NCBI RefSeq assembly: GCF_917563925.1
Contig: NZ_CAKJTJ010000018.1
Coordinates: 1-64,000 of the forward strand
From: Sutcliffiella rhizosphaerae
Lineage (GTDB): Bacteria > Bacillota > Bacilli > Bacillales > Bacillaceae_I
Direction of reading: 5' to 3'
DNA length: 64,000 nt
Shown: positions 15,934 to 31,284 of the stretch, one piece after another
Position numbering within the stretch: position 1 is the stretch's first letter
Layout: every line of letters starts with the position of its first letter
The notes under the pieces: model-generated
Seen by the model: only the letters and a program-made list of their open reading frames with translations
The model's database searches: none
What the model was told of the DNA's origin: nothing
Program-made: the position numbers and the translations under genes

Positions 15934-16296
15934 TTATACTAATTCAATGATTACCATTGGAGCTCCGTCTCCACGACGAGGTCCGACTTTCATGATACGA
16001 GTATATCCACCTTGACGCTCTTCATAACGTGGAGCGATGTCAGCGAATAACTTTTGTACTGCGTCTTGACCAGTTTCTTCGTTTGCCACTTCATGACGAA
16101 CGTAAGATGCTGCTTGACGACGAGCATGTAAGTCACCACGCTTACCAAGAGTGATCATTTTTTCTACTAAAGAACGTAATTCTTTCGCACGTGCTTCAGT
16201 AGTTTCAATGCGCTCGCTGATGATCAAGTCAGTTGTTAAGTCACGTAACATTGCTTTACGTTGTGCGCTAGTACGACCTAATTTTCTGTATCCCAT
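15934..16296 (-). CDS. rplQ: 50S ribosomal protein L17
   Basis: 120 residues, full length, with the start [19 protein letters not shown] and the conserved [14 protein letters not shown] end. It is a small-family L17 near the exit tunnel. It lies 75 bases after rpoA and is the last gene of the alpha cluster. Confidence 0.97.
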   Translation of the reverse strand: MGYRKLGRTSAQRKAMLRDLTTDLIISERIETTEARAKELRSLVEKMITLGKRGDLHARRQAASYVRHEVANEETGQDAVQKLFADIAPRYEERQGGYTRIMKVGPRRGDGAPMVIIELV

Positions 16297-16371
16297 GTTG
16301 ATGTTCCCTCCTTCTGTAGAAAGTCATGAAACGTTCAAACACATAAAGATGCCTAGTTTTCCGAGTAAAAA

Positions 16372-17316
16372 CTAGTCATCTTTACGCAGGCCAAGTCCAA
16401 GCTCTTCTAATTTATGCTTGACTTCCTCTAAAGATTTACGGCCTAAGTTACGAACTTTCATCATATCTTCTTCTGTTTTATTTGCAAGTTCTTGAACAGT
16501 GTTGATACCAGCACGCTTCAGGCAGTTGTAAGAACGAACAGATAGATCCAATTCTTCGATAGTCATCTCTAGAACTTTCTCTTTTTGATCTTCTTCTTTT
16601 TCTACCATAATTTCAGCGTTTTGAGCCTCATCTGTTAGACCAACAAATATATTTAAGTGCTCAGTTAAAATCTTTGCCCCAAGTGCAACCGCTTCTTGTG
16701 GACCGTTACTACCATCTGTCCATACATCTAATGTAAGCTTGTCATAGTTAGACACTTGGCCTACACGTGTATTTTCAACATAATAAGAAACGCGGGAAAC
16801 TGGAGTAAAGATAGAATCAATAGGAATAACACCGATTGGTTGATCTTCACGTTTGTTTCCATCAGCTGTTACATATCCACGACCGCGTTTTGCAGTGAAA
16901 CGGATACGTAAGTGAGCGTCCTTAGCTAACGTAGCGATATGAAGGTCAGGGTTAAGGATTTCAACGTCACTGTCATGTGTAATGTCAGCAGCCGTTACAG
17001 CACCTTCACCTTGTACATCAATCTCTAACGTTTTCTCATCATCTGAATAGATTTTCAATGCTAGCTTTTTAACGTTCAAAATAACTGTTGTAACATCTTC
17101 AACGACGCCTTCAATTGTTGAGAACTCATGCAGTACACCATCTACTTGGATAGATGTTACAGCGGCACCCGGAAGTGAGGATAAAAGAATACGACGTAAG
17201 GAGTTACCCAAAGTTGTTCCATATCCACGCTCAAGTGGCTCGACGACGAATTTACCATAATTGGCGTCATCGCTGATTTCAACCGTTTCGATTTTTGGTT
17301 TTTCAATTTCTAACAT
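16372..17316 (-). CDS. rpoA: RNA polymerase alpha subunit
   Basis: 314 residues. The N-terminal dimerisation domain contains [20 protein letters not shown]; an acidic linker (EKEEDQKEK) leads to the C-terminal domain with helix-hairpin-helix motifs ([20 protein letters not shown], then [15 protein letters not shown]) that bind UP elements and activators. ATG 17316 follows AAGGAGGG. The 165-base gap to rpsK has a TATAAT near 17424-17429 without a good -35, so an extra internal promoter is possible. Confidence 0.98.
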   Translation of the reverse strand: MLEIEKPKIETVEISDDANYGKFVVEPLERGYGTTLGNSLRRILLSSLPGAAVTSIQVDGVLHEFSTIEGVVEDVTTVILNVKKLALKIYSDDEKTLEIDVQGEGAVTAADITHDSDVEILNPDLHIATLAKDAHLRIRFTAKRGRGYVTADGNKREDQPIGVIPIDSIFTPVSRVSYYVENTRVGQVSNYDKLTLDVWTDGSNGPQEAVALGAKILTEHLNIFVGLTDEAQNAEIMVEKEEDQKEKVLEMTIEELDLSVRSYNCLKRAGINTVQELANKTEEDMMKVRNLGRKSLEEVKHKLEELGLGLRKDD

Positions 17317-17482
17317 TCATAACCCTCCTTCAAAACGTCGAAACCCCGGAAAGACAAAATGTCTAACCGAAATTCCCCATAGGTATGTCCCGATTGTGCA
17401 CAACAACAACATTTAATTATCTGTATTATTATACTGTATCATCAGCCATTATTGACATGTATACAAAATCTATACAGACAAA

Positions 17483-17893
<411 letters not shown>

Positions 17894-17899
17894 TTAAAA

Positions 17900-18280
<381 letters not shown>

Positions 18281-18285
18281 TCATA

Positions 18286-18441
<156 letters not shown>

Positions 18442-18660
18442 TTATTTAAAACGATACGTAATTCTACCGCGTGTTAAATCGTATGGAGAAAGCTCCACTG
18501 TTACTTTATCTCCTGGTAGGATTCGGATAAAGTGCATACGGATTTTCCCAGATACGTGGGCCAATACTGTATGACCATTTTCCAATTCTACTTTAAACAT
18601 TGCATTTGGTAAAGTCTCAACGACTGTACCTTCTACTTCAATTACATCGTCTTTCGCCAT
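18442..18660 (-). CDS. infA: Translation initiation factor IF-1
   Basis: 72 residues, a single S1/OB fold with [21 protein letters not shown] and RGRITYRFK. It binds the 30S A site. Its ATG overlaps the stop codon of the upstream KOW-domain gene (TAATG), implying coupled translation. Confidence 0.97.
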   Translation of the reverse strand: MAKDDVIEVEGTVVETLPNAMFKVELENGHTVLAHVSGKIRMHFIRILPGDKVTVELSPYDLTRGRITYRFK

Positions 18661-18974
18661 TAATTATGTTCTCCCTTCTTCAAATCAGTAACAAGCTCAT
18701 TGACAAAATTCGTCAGTGCAAAACGCATCTTACTATTTGTCACACGGCCTGTTTCCTTCATACTGTTCTGAACTTCTGGAGACACGTAATCAAAAAATTC
18801 AAGATGATGAATGTTCTTTTTCTTTGGGCGGTCAAACTTCCGCTTGTCTCCATCCGCTAGGACGACAAAACGCTCATCAAGAATTTTAATAATTACGGCA
18901 TACTGTCCGGCATCTCTGCCTTGAGTAATCAAAACAAATTGGCCTATTTCCAAATTCGAATACGAATGGTTCAA
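18660..18974 (-). CDS. KOW domain RNA-binding protein (L14e-like)
   Basis: About 104 residues; homologous in place and form to the small KOW protein between map and infA in Bacillus (ybzG in B. subtilis, symbol not asserted). The first half, [22 protein letters not shown], is the KOW loop. The tail is helical and charged. The best start is TTG 18974, spaced from GAGGTGA; the open frame begins nine bases earlier at a GTG that overlaps this ribosome binding site. Role on the ribosome is unproven. Confidence 0.8.
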   Translation of the reverse strand: MNHSYSNLEIGQFVLITQGRDAGQYAVIIKILDERFVVLADGDKRKFDRPKKKNIHHLEFFDYVSPEVQNSMKETGRVTNSKMRFALTNFVNELVTDLKKGEHN

Positions 18975-18986
18975 GGCAATCACCTC

Positions 18987-19732
18987 TTAGGCTTTTGTTA
19001 AGATCTCATAGCCAGTTTCTGTAATAGCGACCGTATGTTCAAAATGAGCACACATCTTACCATCAACAGTAACAACAGTCCAGTCATCTGCCAACGTTTT
19101 TACGTAGCGGGTGCCTGCATTGACCATTGGTTCAATCGCAAGAACCATACCAGGTTTTAACCGTGGACCTTTATTGGGTGGTCCATAATGAGGAATTTGT
19201 GGGTCTTCATGTAAGTCTTGACCAATTCCATGCCCTACATACTCTCTCACGATTGAAAAATCATGTGCTTCCGCATACGTCTGAATAGCATGGGAGACAT
19301 CAGAGAGACGAGCGCCCGGTTTTACTTGCTCAATGCCTTCATATAAAGATTTCTCGGTGATTTCGAGTAAACGCTGTGTTTCGTCAGATATACTGCCGAC
19401 AGCATACGTCCAAGCGGAGTCTCCGTGATAGCCATTATATTTTGCACCGATATCTATGCTAATGATATCACCGTCTTTCAACACGCGATCGCCGGGAATA
19501 CCATGAACAAGTTCTTCATTAACAGAAGCACAGATGCTTCCGCGAAAACCATTATACCCTTTAAACGATGGAATTGCATCATGTTTGCGGATGAATTCCT
19601 CCGCAATATTATCCAATTGCTTCGTTGTAACTCCAGGTATAATATGTTTCTTAAGCTCTTGATGAGTTAGAGCGACAATTTTACCTGCTTCTCTCATGAT
19701 TTCAAGCTCACGAGGAGTTTTACAGATAATCA

Positions 19733-19733
<1 letters not shown>
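18987..19733 (-). CDS. map: Methionine aminopeptidase, type I
   Basis: 248 residues, pita-bread fold. Metal ligands are recognisable: Asp pair in [17 protein letters not shown], His in [13 protein letters not shown], Glu in AIEPMVNAG and the final Glu in [10 protein letters not shown]. It removes initiator Met after deformylation. Its ATG overlaps the adk stop (TAATG), so the two are coupled. Confidence 0.97.
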
Positions 19734-20395
<662 letters not shown>

Positions 20396-20415
20396 TCAGT
20401 ACCTTAAGAAGTATA

Positions 20416-20435
20416 TTGGGATAGTGCTATCCCAA
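20416..20435. repeat. Palindrome between secY and adk
   Basis: TTGGGATAG-TG-CTATCCCAA, perfect dyad symmetry. There is no U-tract after it on the minus strand, so it is not a normal terminator. It could be an RNA hairpin for processing or attenuation inside the spc operon, or a protein site. Confidence 0.55.
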
Positions 20436-20443
20436 TTACTTCA

Positions 20444-21739
20444 TTACTTTATAAATCCTTTATAATGACGCTTCACTAATTGGCTTTCTAGCTGTTTCAT
20501 CGTTTCAAGTGCAACCCCTACTACGATGAGTAAGCTGGTACCGCCAATCTGCACTGCTGCAGGGAGGCCGGCAAAGCTCATAAAGATAATTGGTAGGATA
20601 GAAATCCCAGCTAAGAATAATGCACCAACAAAAGTTAGGCGGTAAATAATCTTAGTCAAGTATTCCTGTGTATTTACTCCAGGACGAATCCCAGGAATAT
20701 ATCCACCTTGTTTCTTTAAGTTTTCTGCCATTTGTTCAGGATTAGACTGTACAAATGTATAGAAGTAAGTGAAGGCAATAATAAGAGCGACATAAACCAC
20801 CATACCGATTGGATTTGTATAATCGAAAGAATCGATGATCCATCTTGTTACTGCATTCTCGTTAAAGAATGAAGCAATCGTCGGTGGTGTAATGATAAAG
20901 GAAACTGCAAAGATAACAGGAATTACCCCTGCTGCATTTACCTTTAACGGTAAGTGTGTAGTATGTCCTCCACCAGTAGGAGCGCGCCCAGCAGTCTTTT
21001 TCGCATACTGGATTGGAATCTTACGTAACGCCTGCTGAATGAAGATAACACCTACGATAACAGCTAAAATTGCAAGAACAATTAACGCAACAATAACAAG
21101 GTTTAAGAATAGTTGTTCTCCAGCACCTTGAATCATAGAAGCGTATATTTGATTTGCGCCATTCGGGATGGCTGCAACGATACCAGCAAAGATAAGGATA
21201 GATATACCATTCCCCACTCCATGCGCAGTAATTTGCTCACCTAACCACATTAAAAATGCAGTTCCCGCTGTTAAAACAACTGCAATTAATAAATAAGTAG
21301 CGATGTTCGGATTTGTAATCAATTGGCCATTGGCCATTGTGTTAAATCCGATTGACATTCCAATTGCCTGGATAAATCCAAGTACAATAGTAAAATACCT
21401 AGTGAATTGAGCTAATTTGCGACGTCCAGCTTCTCCTTGTTTTGACCATTCCGTAAACTTAGGAACAACATCCATTTGTAACAATTGTACAATGATGGAT
21501 GCTGTGATGTATGGCATTACACCCATGGCAAGAATAGAGAAGTTTTCAAGAGCTCCACCACCAAAAGTATTCAGGATACCAAATACACTTAGCTCATCCT
21601 GGAATTTCAAAATGTCAGCGTTCACCCCTGGTACTGGGATAAACGTACCGATACGGAAAATGACTAACATTAAAAGGGTGAAGACTATTTTCTTTCTTAT
21701 ATCACCCACGCGCATAAAATTGGAGAATGTCTGGAACAT
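20444..21739 (-). CDS. secY: Protein translocase subunit SecY
   Basis: 431 residues with ten predicted membrane helices and the conserved cytoplasmic loop GAPTGGG-like AGRAPTGGGHTTHLPLK between TM6 and TM7. Central channel of the Sec system with SecE (encoded at 48629-48811) and SecG. Its ATG overlaps the rplO stop by one base. Confidence 0.98.
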   Translation of the reverse strand: MFQTFSNFMRVGDIRKKIVFTLLMLVIFRIGTFIPVPGVNADILKFQDELSVFGILNTFGGGALENFSILAMGVMPYITASIIVQLLQMDVVPKFTEWSKQGEAGRRKLAQFTRYFTIVLGFIQAIGMSIGFNTMANGQLITNPNIATYLLIAVVLTAGTAFLMWLGEQITAHGVGNGISILIFAGIVAAIPNGANQIYASMIQGAGEQLFLNLVIVALIVLAILAVIVGVIFIQQALRKIPIQYAKKTAGRAPTGGGHTTHLPLKVNAAGVIPVIFAVSFIITPPTIASFFNENAVTRWIIDSFDYTNPIGMVVYVALIIAFTYFYTFVQSNPEQMAENLKKQGGYIPGIRPGVNTQEYLTKIIYRLTFVGALFLAGISILPIIFMSFAGLPAAVQIGGTSLLIVVGVALETMKQLESQLVKRHYKGFIK

Positions 21740-22179
21740 TAAATCACCTCAACTGAACCGCCAGCGGCTTCGATTGCTTCCTTAGCTGCTGAGGAGAATT
21801 TATGAGCACGAACTGTAAGTTTTTTCTCAACAGAACCGTTACCCAATACTTTTAAACCAGCGTTTAGTTTGCTAACTAAACCTGTTTCAATAAGTAATTC
21901 AGGAGTAACTTCAGTTCCTTCTTCAAAGCGATTCAGTGTATCTAGGTTGATAATTGCATACTCTTTGCGATTGATGTTCGTGAATCCGCGCTTAGGCAAG
22001 CGTTGGAATAGAGGTGTTTGACCACCTTCGAATCCAGGACGAACGCCACCGCCAGAGCGTGCATTTTGACCTTTATGACCTTTACCAGAAGTTTTTCCGT
22101 TACCAGAACCAGTTCCGCGACCTACACGGTTACGTTCTTTACGGGATCCTTCGTTAGGCTTTAACTCATGAAGTTTCAT
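21739..22179 (-). CDS. rplO: 50S ribosomal protein L15
   Basis: 146 residues. Gly/Arg-rich N-terminal extension ([21 protein letters not shown]) and globular C-terminal domain. In canonical position after rpmD; translationally coupled to secY. Confidence 0.97.
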   Translation of the reverse strand: MKLHELKPNEGSRKERNRVGRGTGSGNGKTSGKGHKGQNARSGGGVRPGFEGGQTPLFQRLPKRGFTNINRKEYAIINLDTLNRFEEGTEVTPELLIETGLVSKLNAGLKVLGNGSVEKKLTVRAHKFSSAAKEAIEAAGGSVEVI

Positions 22180-22213
22180 TGTGGCACCTCCTTATTAAAA
22201 AACCGTTTCATAT

Positions 22214-22396
22214 TTATTGCTCTTTCACAGTAACAAGGTGAGATACCTTGTTAATCATTCCACGGATAGCTGCGTTATCCTCATGGACAACTGTTTGGTG
22301 CATCTTTTTCAAACCAAGCGTTTGAACAGTCACACGTTGGTCTTGTGGACGACCGATTACACTGCGAGTGAGGGTGATTGCTAATTTGTTCGCCAT
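22214..22396 (-). CDS. rpmD: 50S ribosomal protein L30
   Basis: 60 residues, the short bacterial L30, with [17 protein letters not shown] and [14 protein letters not shown]. Located between rpsE and rplO. Confidence 0.97.
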   Translation of the reverse strand: MANKLAITLTRSVIGRPQDQRVTVQTLGLKKMHQTVVHEDNAAIRGMINKVSHLVTVKEQ

Positions 22397-22409
22397 TTTG
22401 TTTCCCTCC

Positions 22410-22910
22410 TTATCCTAACAGTTCTTCTACCGTTTTACCACGCAATTTTGCAACGTCCTCTGCACGTTTCAATTGCTTCAATCCGTTAAGTGTAGCACGG
22501 ATCATGTTAATTGGTGTGTTAGATCCTAAAGATTTAGAAAGGATGTCTTGAACACCCGCTAACTCAAGTACCGCACGAACCGGTCCTCCAGCGATAACCC
22601 CAGTACCTTCAGAAGCAGGTTTTAATAGGATTTCTCCAGAACCGAACTCTCCAAGTACTTGGTGTGGAATTGTTGTACCAACGATAGGTACAGCAACCAG
22701 GTTCTTTTTCGCATCTTCAATTGCTTTACGGATTGCTTCAGGTACTTCTTGTGCTTTACCAGTACCAAAACCAACATTACCGTTTTTATCTCCTACTACT
22801 ACAAGAGCAGCAAAGCGGAAACGACGTCCACCTTTAACTACTTTCGCAACGCGATTAACCGTAACTACGCGTTCTTCAAGTTCTAATTTGTTTGGATCAA
22901 TACGACGCAT
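22410..22910 (-). CDS. rpsE: 30S ribosomal protein S5
   Basis: 166 residues. N-terminal dsRBD-like domain with [13 protein letters not shown], the loop where spectinomycin-resistance changes arise in other bacteria and which looks wild type here, then the C-terminal fold with [12 protein letters not shown]. It has the GGAGG-type site and canonical neighbours. Confidence 0.97.
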   Translation of the reverse strand: MRRIDPNKLELEERVVTVNRVAKVVKGGRRFRFAALVVVGDKNGNVGFGTGKAQEVPEAIRKAIEDAKKNLVAVPIVGTTIPHQVLGEFGSGEILLKPASEGTGVIAGGPVRAVLELAGVQDILSKSLGSNTPINMIRATLNGLKQLKRAEDVAKLRGKTVEELLG

Positions 22911-22930
22911 CAGTGTCCCTCCTTTGTCGA

Positions 22931-23290
22931 TTAAAATTCTAGACCGGCCTCACGTGCAGCATCTGCTAATGCTTTCACTTTGCCGTGATATAAGTATCCA
23001 CCGCGGTCGAATACTACTGATTTAATTCCTTGTTCAATTGCGCGCTTCGCAACTAACTCTCCAACTGCTTTCGCAGATTCAACGTTACTTCCGTTCACTG
23101 TTAAGTCTTTATCAAGTGTAGATGCACTTGCAATAGTAACAGCGTTCGTATCGTCAATCACTTGAGCATAAATGTGTTGGTTAGAACGGAACACATTCAA
23201 ACGAGGACGAGTTGCCGTTCCTGATAACTTAGCACGAACACGAGTGTGTCTTTTCTTACGAGTAGAATTCTTATCAGGTTTAGTAATCAT
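22931..23290 (-). CDS. rplR: 50S ribosomal protein L18
   Basis: 119 residues, a 5S rRNA binding protein. Basic N-terminus ([13 protein letters not shown]), then [14 protein letters not shown] and the [21 protein letters not shown] end. ATG 23290 follows AGGAGTG. Confidence 0.97.
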   Translation of the reverse strand: MITKPDKNSTRKKRHTRVRAKLSGTATRPRLNVFRSNQHIYAQVIDDTNAVTIASASTLDKDLTVNGSNVESAKAVGELVAKRAIEQGIKSVVFDRGGYLYHGKVKALADAAREAGLEF

Positions 23291-23325
23291 CGTGCAGTCA
23301 CTCCTTTCTTTCTACTTATGCCGCA

Positions 23326-23862
23326 TTACTTAGCAGTTTTACCTTCTTTACGTCGTACATGTTCACCTTCATAACGAATACCTTTACCTTTGTAAGGCTC
23401 TGGTGGACGAACGTCACGAATGTTTGCTGCTAAAGCACCTACGCGCTCTTTATCAATACCTTTAACAACGATTTTTGTGTTTGATGGTACTTCCACTTCA
23501 ATTCCTTGTTCAGGAGTGATTTCAACTGGATGTGAGTACCCAACGTTAAGAACTAGCTTGCTACCTTGCTTAGAAGCACGGTAACCAACCCCGATAAGTT
23601 CTAATCCTCTTTCGAAACCTTTTGTTACACCTTCAACCATGTTGCTTAGAAGGGCACGAGTAGTTCCGTGGATTGTACGGTGTTCTTTGCTTTCAGAAGG
23701 ACGTACTACTGTTAGCACGTTTTCTTCCAATGTAATAGCCATATCTTGATTGAATGTACGAGTTAATTCACCTTTAGGACCTTTTACGGTAACTGTGTTG
23801 TTGTCGTTTGTAATTGTAACCCCAGTTGGGATTTCAATAGGTTTTTTACCTACACGTGACAT
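23326..23862 (-). CDS. rplF: 50S ribosomal protein L6
   Basis: 178 residues, with two tandem L6 folds and the conserved [21 protein letters not shown]-terminus near the sarcin-ricin loop. Canonical position between rpsH and rplR. Confidence 0.97.
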   Translation of the reverse strand: MSRVGKKPIEIPTGVTITNDNNTVTVKGPKGELTRTFNQDMAITLEENVLTVVRPSESKEHRTIHGTTRALLSNMVEGVTKGFERGLELIGVGYRASKQGSKLVLNVGYSHPVEITPEQGIEVEVPSNTKIVVKGIDKERVGALAANIRDVRPPEPYKGKGIRYEGEHVRRKEGKTAK

Positions 23863-23893
23863 GAGTTACACCTCCGTTCATTTAAAGAAATTA

Positions 23894-24292
<399 letters not shown>

Positions 24293-24322
24293 TTAATTTA
24301 CCTCCTTCCCATTTATCGGGTT

Positions 24323-24538
<216 letters not shown>

Positions 24539-25078
24539 TTATTTTTGGAATGGCATTCCGAAAGATGTTAAAAGCTCACGAGCTTCTTCATCTGTATTAG
24601 CAGTGGTAACGATAACGATATCCATACCACGAACCTTGCTAACTTTATCGTAATCAATTTCAGGGAAGATAAGTTGCTCTTTTACACCAAGAGTGTAGTT
24701 TCCACGGCCATCAAATGACTTCTTGGAAATTCCACGGAAGTCACGTACACGTGGTAGAGATACTGATACTAACTTATCTAAGAATTGGTACATACGCTCA
24801 CCGCGTAATGTAACTTTTGCACCGATAGGCATTCCTTCACGAAGACGGAAACCAGCGATAGATTTTTTCGCTTTTGTTACAACAGGTTTTTGACCAGTAA
24901 TAGCAGTTAACTCTTCAACAGCTGCATCTAGCGCTTTTGAGTTAGCAACCGCATCACCAACACCCATGTTGATAACGATTTTTTCAAGCTTAGGAGCTTG
25001 CATCACAGATTTATAGTTAAACTTGCCCATTAGAGCAGGAATAGTCTCACTTTGATACTTTTCTTTTAGGCGGTTCAT
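24539..25078 (-). CDS. rplE: 50S ribosomal protein L5
   Basis: 179 residues from ATG 25078, which follows GGAGGT by seven bases; a TTG one codon earlier is less well placed. Contains the [12 protein letters not shown] and [16 protein letters not shown] motifs. 5S rRNA binding protein of the central protuberance. Confidence 0.97.
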   Translation of the reverse strand: MNRLKEKYQSETIPALMGKFNYKSVMQAPKLEKIVINMGVGDAVANSKALDAAVEELTAITGQKPVVTKAKKSIAGFRLREGMPIGAKVTLRGERMYQFLDKLVSVSLPRVRDFRGISKKSFDGRGNYTLGVKEQLIFPEIDYDKVSKVRGMDIVIVTTANTDEEARELLTSFGMPFQK

Positions 25079-25105
25079 CAAAAGTACCTCCTTTCTTCAA
25101 TCGTT

Positions 25106-25417
25106 CTATTTATCTAATTGTTCACCTGATTTTTTTGCAACACGTACTTTTTTACCGTCAACTACCTTGTATCCTACACGAGTTGGTTCCCCGGACTTAG
25201 GATCTAAAGGCATAACGTTTGATACATGAATAGGTGCCTCACGGTTGATAATTCCACCTTGAGGGTTTTCTTGAGATGGCTTAGCGTGTTTTTTGATCAC
25301 GTTAATACCTTCTACAAGAACACGGTCTTTTTTAGGATAAGATTCTAGGATCACACCTTGTTTTCCTTTATCCTTACCAGAGATAACTACAACTTTATCA
25401 CCTTTTTTTACATGCAT
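25106..25417 (-). CDS. rplX: 50S ribosomal protein L24
   Basis: 103 residues from ATG 25417 (GGAGGT eight bases upstream); the frame extends to 25438 but only through the ribosome binding site. KOW motif [18 protein letters not shown]. Assembly initiator protein of the large subunit. Confidence 0.97.
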   Translation of the reverse strand: MHVKKGDKVVVISGKDKGKQGVILESYPKKDRVLVEGINVIKKHAKPSQENPQGGIINREAPIHVSNVMPLDPKSGEPTRVGYKVVDGKKVRVAKKSGEQLDK

Positions 25418-25454
25418 CCTTTCGCACCTCCTTGACAAACATCTTTTCGATTTA

Positions 25455-25823
25455 TTACAAAACTTCTGGAGCTAAAGATACAATCTTCATGTAGCTGTTA
25501 TCACGTAGTTCACGTGCAACTGGTCCGAAGATACGAGTTCCACGAGGGCTCTTATCATCTTTGATAATGACACATGCGTTCTCATCGAAACGGATATATG
25601 AACCATCATTACGACGAACTCCACGTTTTGTACGTACTACTACAGCCTTTACAACGTCACCTTTTTTAACAACGCCTCCTGGTGTTGCTTGTTTCACTGT
25701 ACAAACAATTACATCACCAACGTTAGCGTATCGACGACCAGATCCACCTAATACTTTAATAGCAAGCACTTCACGAGCACCTGAGTTATCAGCAACTTTC
25801 AAACGAGATTCTTGTTGAATCAT
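25455..25823 (-). CDS. rplN: 50S ribosomal protein L14
   Basis: 122 residues starting [19 protein letters not shown], ending IVSLAPEVL. Contacts the A-site side of the subunit interface and ribosomal silencing factor. In canonical order after rpsQ. Confidence 0.97.
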   Translation of the reverse strand: MIQQESRLKVADNSGAREVLAIKVLGGSGRRYANVGDVIVCTVKQATPGGVVKKGDVVKAVVVRTKRGVRRNDGSYIRFDENACVIIKDDKSPRGTRIFGPVARELRDNSYMKIVSLAPEVL

Positions 25824-25865
25824 GCATGGTACCTCCCTTCGGAATTAGATATCCGAACATAAATA

Positions 25866-26129
25866 TTAGATAATTACAGCTTTCTCTACTACCTCTACTA
25901 AACGGAAACGCTTCGTTGAAGACAATGGACGAGTTTCCATGATTTTAACGATATCGCCTGTTTTAGCCGTGCTGTTTTCATCATGCGCTTTGTACTTTTT
26001 AGAGTACTTTACACGTTTGCCGTAGAGTGGGTGAGTTTTGTAAGTTTCTACAAGTACAGTGATTGTTTTATCCATTTTGTCGGATACAACACGCCCTGTG
26101 TAAACTTTACGTTGGTTACGTTCACTCAT
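25866..26129 (-). CDS. rpsQ: 30S ribosomal protein S17
   Basis: 87 residues, an OB fold, with [19 protein letters not shown] and [19 protein letters not shown]. It lies between rpmC and rplN. Confidence 0.97.
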   Translation of the reverse strand: MSERNQRKVYTGRVVSDKMDKTITVLVETYKTHPLYGKRVKYSKKYKAHDENSTAKTGDIVKIMETRPLSSTKRFRLVEVVEKAVII

Positions 26130-26148
26130 TTCGCGAACCTCCTCTTAA

Positions 26149-27432
<1,284 letters not shown>

Positions 27433-27435
27433 TGA

Positions 27436-27792
<357 letters not shown>

Positions 27793-27796
27793 CTAA

Positions 27797-28075
27797 TTAG
27801 CGTTTTGTTTTCTTATCATCATTTGCGTGACCTTTGTAAGTACGAGATGGAGCGAATTCTCCAAGCTTGTGACCTACCATGTCTTCAGTCACGTATACTG
27901 GTACGTGTTTACGGCCATCATATACAGCGATTGTATGTCCAATAAATTGTGGGAATATAGTAGAACGACGAGACCAAGTTTTTACAACTTGCTTACCCTC
28001 AGTTTCATTTAACTTTTCAATCTTGTTCATTAAATGATCATCTACAAAAGGCCCTTTCTTTAAGCTGCGACCCAT
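27797..28075 (-). CDS. rpsS: 30S ribosomal protein S19
   Basis: 92 residues, with [18 protein letters not shown] and [17 protein letters not shown]. Partner of S13 in the 30S head. Confidence 0.97.
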   Translation of the reverse strand: MGRSLKKGPFVDDHLMNKIEKLNETEGKQVVKTWSRRSTIFPQFIGHTIAVYDGRKHVPVYVTEDMVGHKLGEFAPSRTYKGHANDDKKTKR

Positions 28076-28132
28076 GTGGAAACCTCCCTTCGTGATTGCT
28101 CTACGGCTCTTGTGAACCGTAGTACAACCCCG

Positions 28133-28978
<846 letters not shown>

Positions 28979-29002
28979 TCAATGATGTTTTTTTATTTTG
29001 TA

Positions 29003-29290
29003 TTAAACCTCGAAGAATTCGATTTCTTTGCTATCAGCTTTTAAAGTTACGATAGCTTTTCTACGACGGTTAGTTAATCCGCTATGACGACCTACACGAC
29101 GGAATTTACCTTTGTAGTTCATGATGTTTACTTTTTCAACTTTAACGCCAAAGATTGCTTCAACAGCATCTTTCACTTCAGTTTTATTAGCTCTAACATC
29201 TACTTCAAACGTATATTTCTTTTCAGTCATTAAATCTGTAGAACGCTCAGTAATCACGGGGCGCTTAAGAACATCACGATGATCTCTCAT
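29003..29290 (-). CDS. rplW: 50S ribosomal protein L23
   Basis: 95 residues, with [16 protein letters not shown] and [17 protein letters not shown]. Docking site for trigger factor and SRP at the tunnel exit. Its ATG overlaps the rplD stop by one base. Confidence 0.97.
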   Translation of the reverse strand: MRDHRDVLKRPVITERSTDLMTEKKYTFEVDVRANKTEVKDAVEAIFGVKVEKVNIMNYKGKFRRVGRHSGLTNRRRKAIVTLKADSKEIEFFEV

Positions 29291-29913
29291 TATGCAAGCA
29301 CCTCCTCTAATTTTTGAACAGCGTCTTTCGTAAAGATTACTTTATCATGGTTAACAACGTCTAATACGTTAACACCATTTGCAGTAACAACTGTTACACC
29401 AGGAATGTTACGAGCAGATAAAGCAACGTTTTCGTCAGCGTCAGCTGTTACGATTAACGCTTTACGATTGATTTCTAAACCTTTTAATACAGAAGTCATT
29501 TCTTTTGTTTTTGGAGCATCAAAAGCTAATCCTTCTAATACTAATAGTTCATTTTCTAATACCTTAGATGATAATGCAGATTTGATAGCTAAGCGACGAA
29601 CTTTCTTAGGAAGTTTGTAGCTGTAGCTTCTTGGTGTAGGACCGAATACGATACCACCACCACGCCATTGTGGAGAGCGGATAGATCCTTGACGAGCACG
29701 ACCAGTACCCTTTTGACGCCAAGGTTTACGACCACCACCGGCTACTTCAGAACGTCCTTTCACTTTAGAAGTTCCTTGACGTTGAGATGCTCTTTGCATA
29801 ACGATCGCATCGAACAATACGCTGTTATTTGGCTCAATACCAAAAACAGTATCTGCTAATTCAACTTCACCAACGTTAGCGCCAGCTTGGTTGTATAATG
29901 CTACTTTAGGCAT
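29290..29913 (-). CDS. rplD: 50S ribosomal protein L4
   Basis: 207 residues, with the extended tunnel loop [22 protein letters not shown]. In other bacteria L4 regulates the S10 operon; in Bacillus this is not established. Canonical order rplC-rplD-rplW. Confidence 0.97.
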   Translation of the reverse strand: MPKVALYNQAGANVGEVELADTVFGIEPNNSVLFDAIVMQRASQRQGTSKVKGRSEVAGGGRKPWRQKGTGRARQGSIRSPQWRGGGIVFGPTPRSYSYKLPKKVRRLAIKSALSSKVLENELLVLEGLAFDAPKTKEMTSVLKGLEINRKALIVTADADENVALSARNIPGVTVVTANGVNVLDVVNHDKVIFTKDAVQKLEEVLA

Positions 29914-29939
29914 TTGTAGTTCCTCCTTTCCTAAAACAA

Positions 29940-30560
29940 TTAGTTTGCTTTTACCGCACTTTTAATTGTGATTAAAGATTTTCTTGGACCAGGTACGTTT
30001 CCTTTTACTAAAAGAAGGTTACGCTCTGCGTCAACTTTTACGATTTCAAGGTTCTGGATAGTTACACGCTCTCCGCCCATGCGTCCAGGTAATAATTTAC
30101 CTTTGAATACGCGGTTTGGAGCAACAGGTCCCATAGAACCAGGACGACGGTGATAACGGGAACCGTGGCTCATAGGGCCGCGAGATTGTCCGTGGCGCTT
30201 GATAGAGCCTTGGAAACCTTTACCTTTTGAAATTCCTGTTACATCTACTACATCGCCTGCAGCGAAAATATCAACTTTGACTTCTTGACCAACTTCTAAG
30301 CCTGCCCCTGCGAATTCGCGAATGAAGCGCTTAGGTGCTGTGTTTGCTTTAGCAACATGTCCTTTTTCAGGCTTGTTCGCTAATTTATCACGTTTGTCAG
30401 CAAAACCAAGTTGTACTGCTTCATAACCATCTGTATCCACTGTCTTTACTTGAAGAACTACGTTTGGGGCAGCTTCAACAACAGTTACAGGGATAAGATC
30501 TCCGTTTTCAGCAAAAACTTGAGTCATACCGACTTTTCTTCCTAAGATTCCTTTGGTCAT
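29940..30560 (-). CDS. rplC: 50S ribosomal protein L3
   Basis: 206 residues, with [14 protein letters not shown] and the long central extension [22 protein letters not shown] reaching the peptidyl transferase centre. The tiamulin/linezolid-relevant loop looks ordinary. Confidence 0.97.
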   Translation of the reverse strand: MTKGILGRKVGMTQVFAENGDLIPVTVVEAAPNVVLQVKTVDTDGYEAVQLGFADKRDKLANKPEKGHVAKANTAPKRFIREFAGAGLEVGQEVKVDIFAAGDVVDVTGISKGKGFQGSIKRHGQSRGPMSHGSRYHRRPGSMGPVAPNRVFKGKLLPGRMGGERVTIQNLEIVKVDAERNLLLVKGNVPGPRKSLITIKSAVKAN

Positions 30561-30595
30561 TAGTCACACCTCCTAGATTAATAAGTATTTATTGA

Positions 30596-30925
<330 letters not shown>

Positions 30926-30929
30926 CTAT

Positions 30930-31036
30930 ATTATTGATAGACATTCTCCGTGAAAATTAACCTGACGCACTCGCCATGGCAAAGCGGCCGGGTGTGTCAG
31001 CAACCTTTCACATCATCGCAGTCAAAGACCAACATT
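30930..31036 (-). promoter_or_regulatory. S10 operon leader with conserved-looking hairpin
   Basis: On the minus strand CTGACACAC (30992-31000) pairs with GTGCGTCAG (30962-30970) around GGC/GCC and a pyrimidine-rich loop. It is followed by AATTTTCACGGAG and then the rpsJ ribosome binding site. The stem and its GC-rich sequence stand out from the AT-rich surroundings, suggesting a functional leader. Its ligand or regulator is not known to me. Confidence 0.55.
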
Positions 31037-31040
31037 ATCT

Positions 31041-31069
31041 ATTATACATTGGTATATTAGACAATGCAA
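31041..31069 (-). promoter_or_regulatory. S10 operon promoter, proximal
   Basis: Minus-strand -35 TTGCAT (31064-31069), 17-base spacer, -10 TATAAT (31041-31046). A perfect -10 and exact spacing. Confidence 0.75.
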
Positions 31070-31107
31070 CTATATTTCTAATAAATATATCTCTGAACAC
31101 TTTTTCT

Positions 31108-31136
31108 ATTATAACGACTTGCAAAAGCTATTGCAA
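31108..31136 (-). promoter_or_regulatory. S10 operon promoter, distal
   Basis: Minus-strand -35 TTGCAA (31131-31136), 17-base spacer, -10 TATAAT (31108-31113). It lies 67 bases upstream of the other promoter; the two resemble tandem rRNA-type promoters. Confidence 0.75.
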
Positions 31137-31284
31137 CATGAGACTAGCAGAAATTTCGGATTCAGTTTTTTCCAGTTCGGGGTAAGATATTTTGTTCGGT
31201 ATATTATATAGAAGAAAGTAGGGATTTTGAGTAAGAGTAAGTGGATTGGTTGTGGTGTTTTAGATTATGAATTATAGGTTTGTT

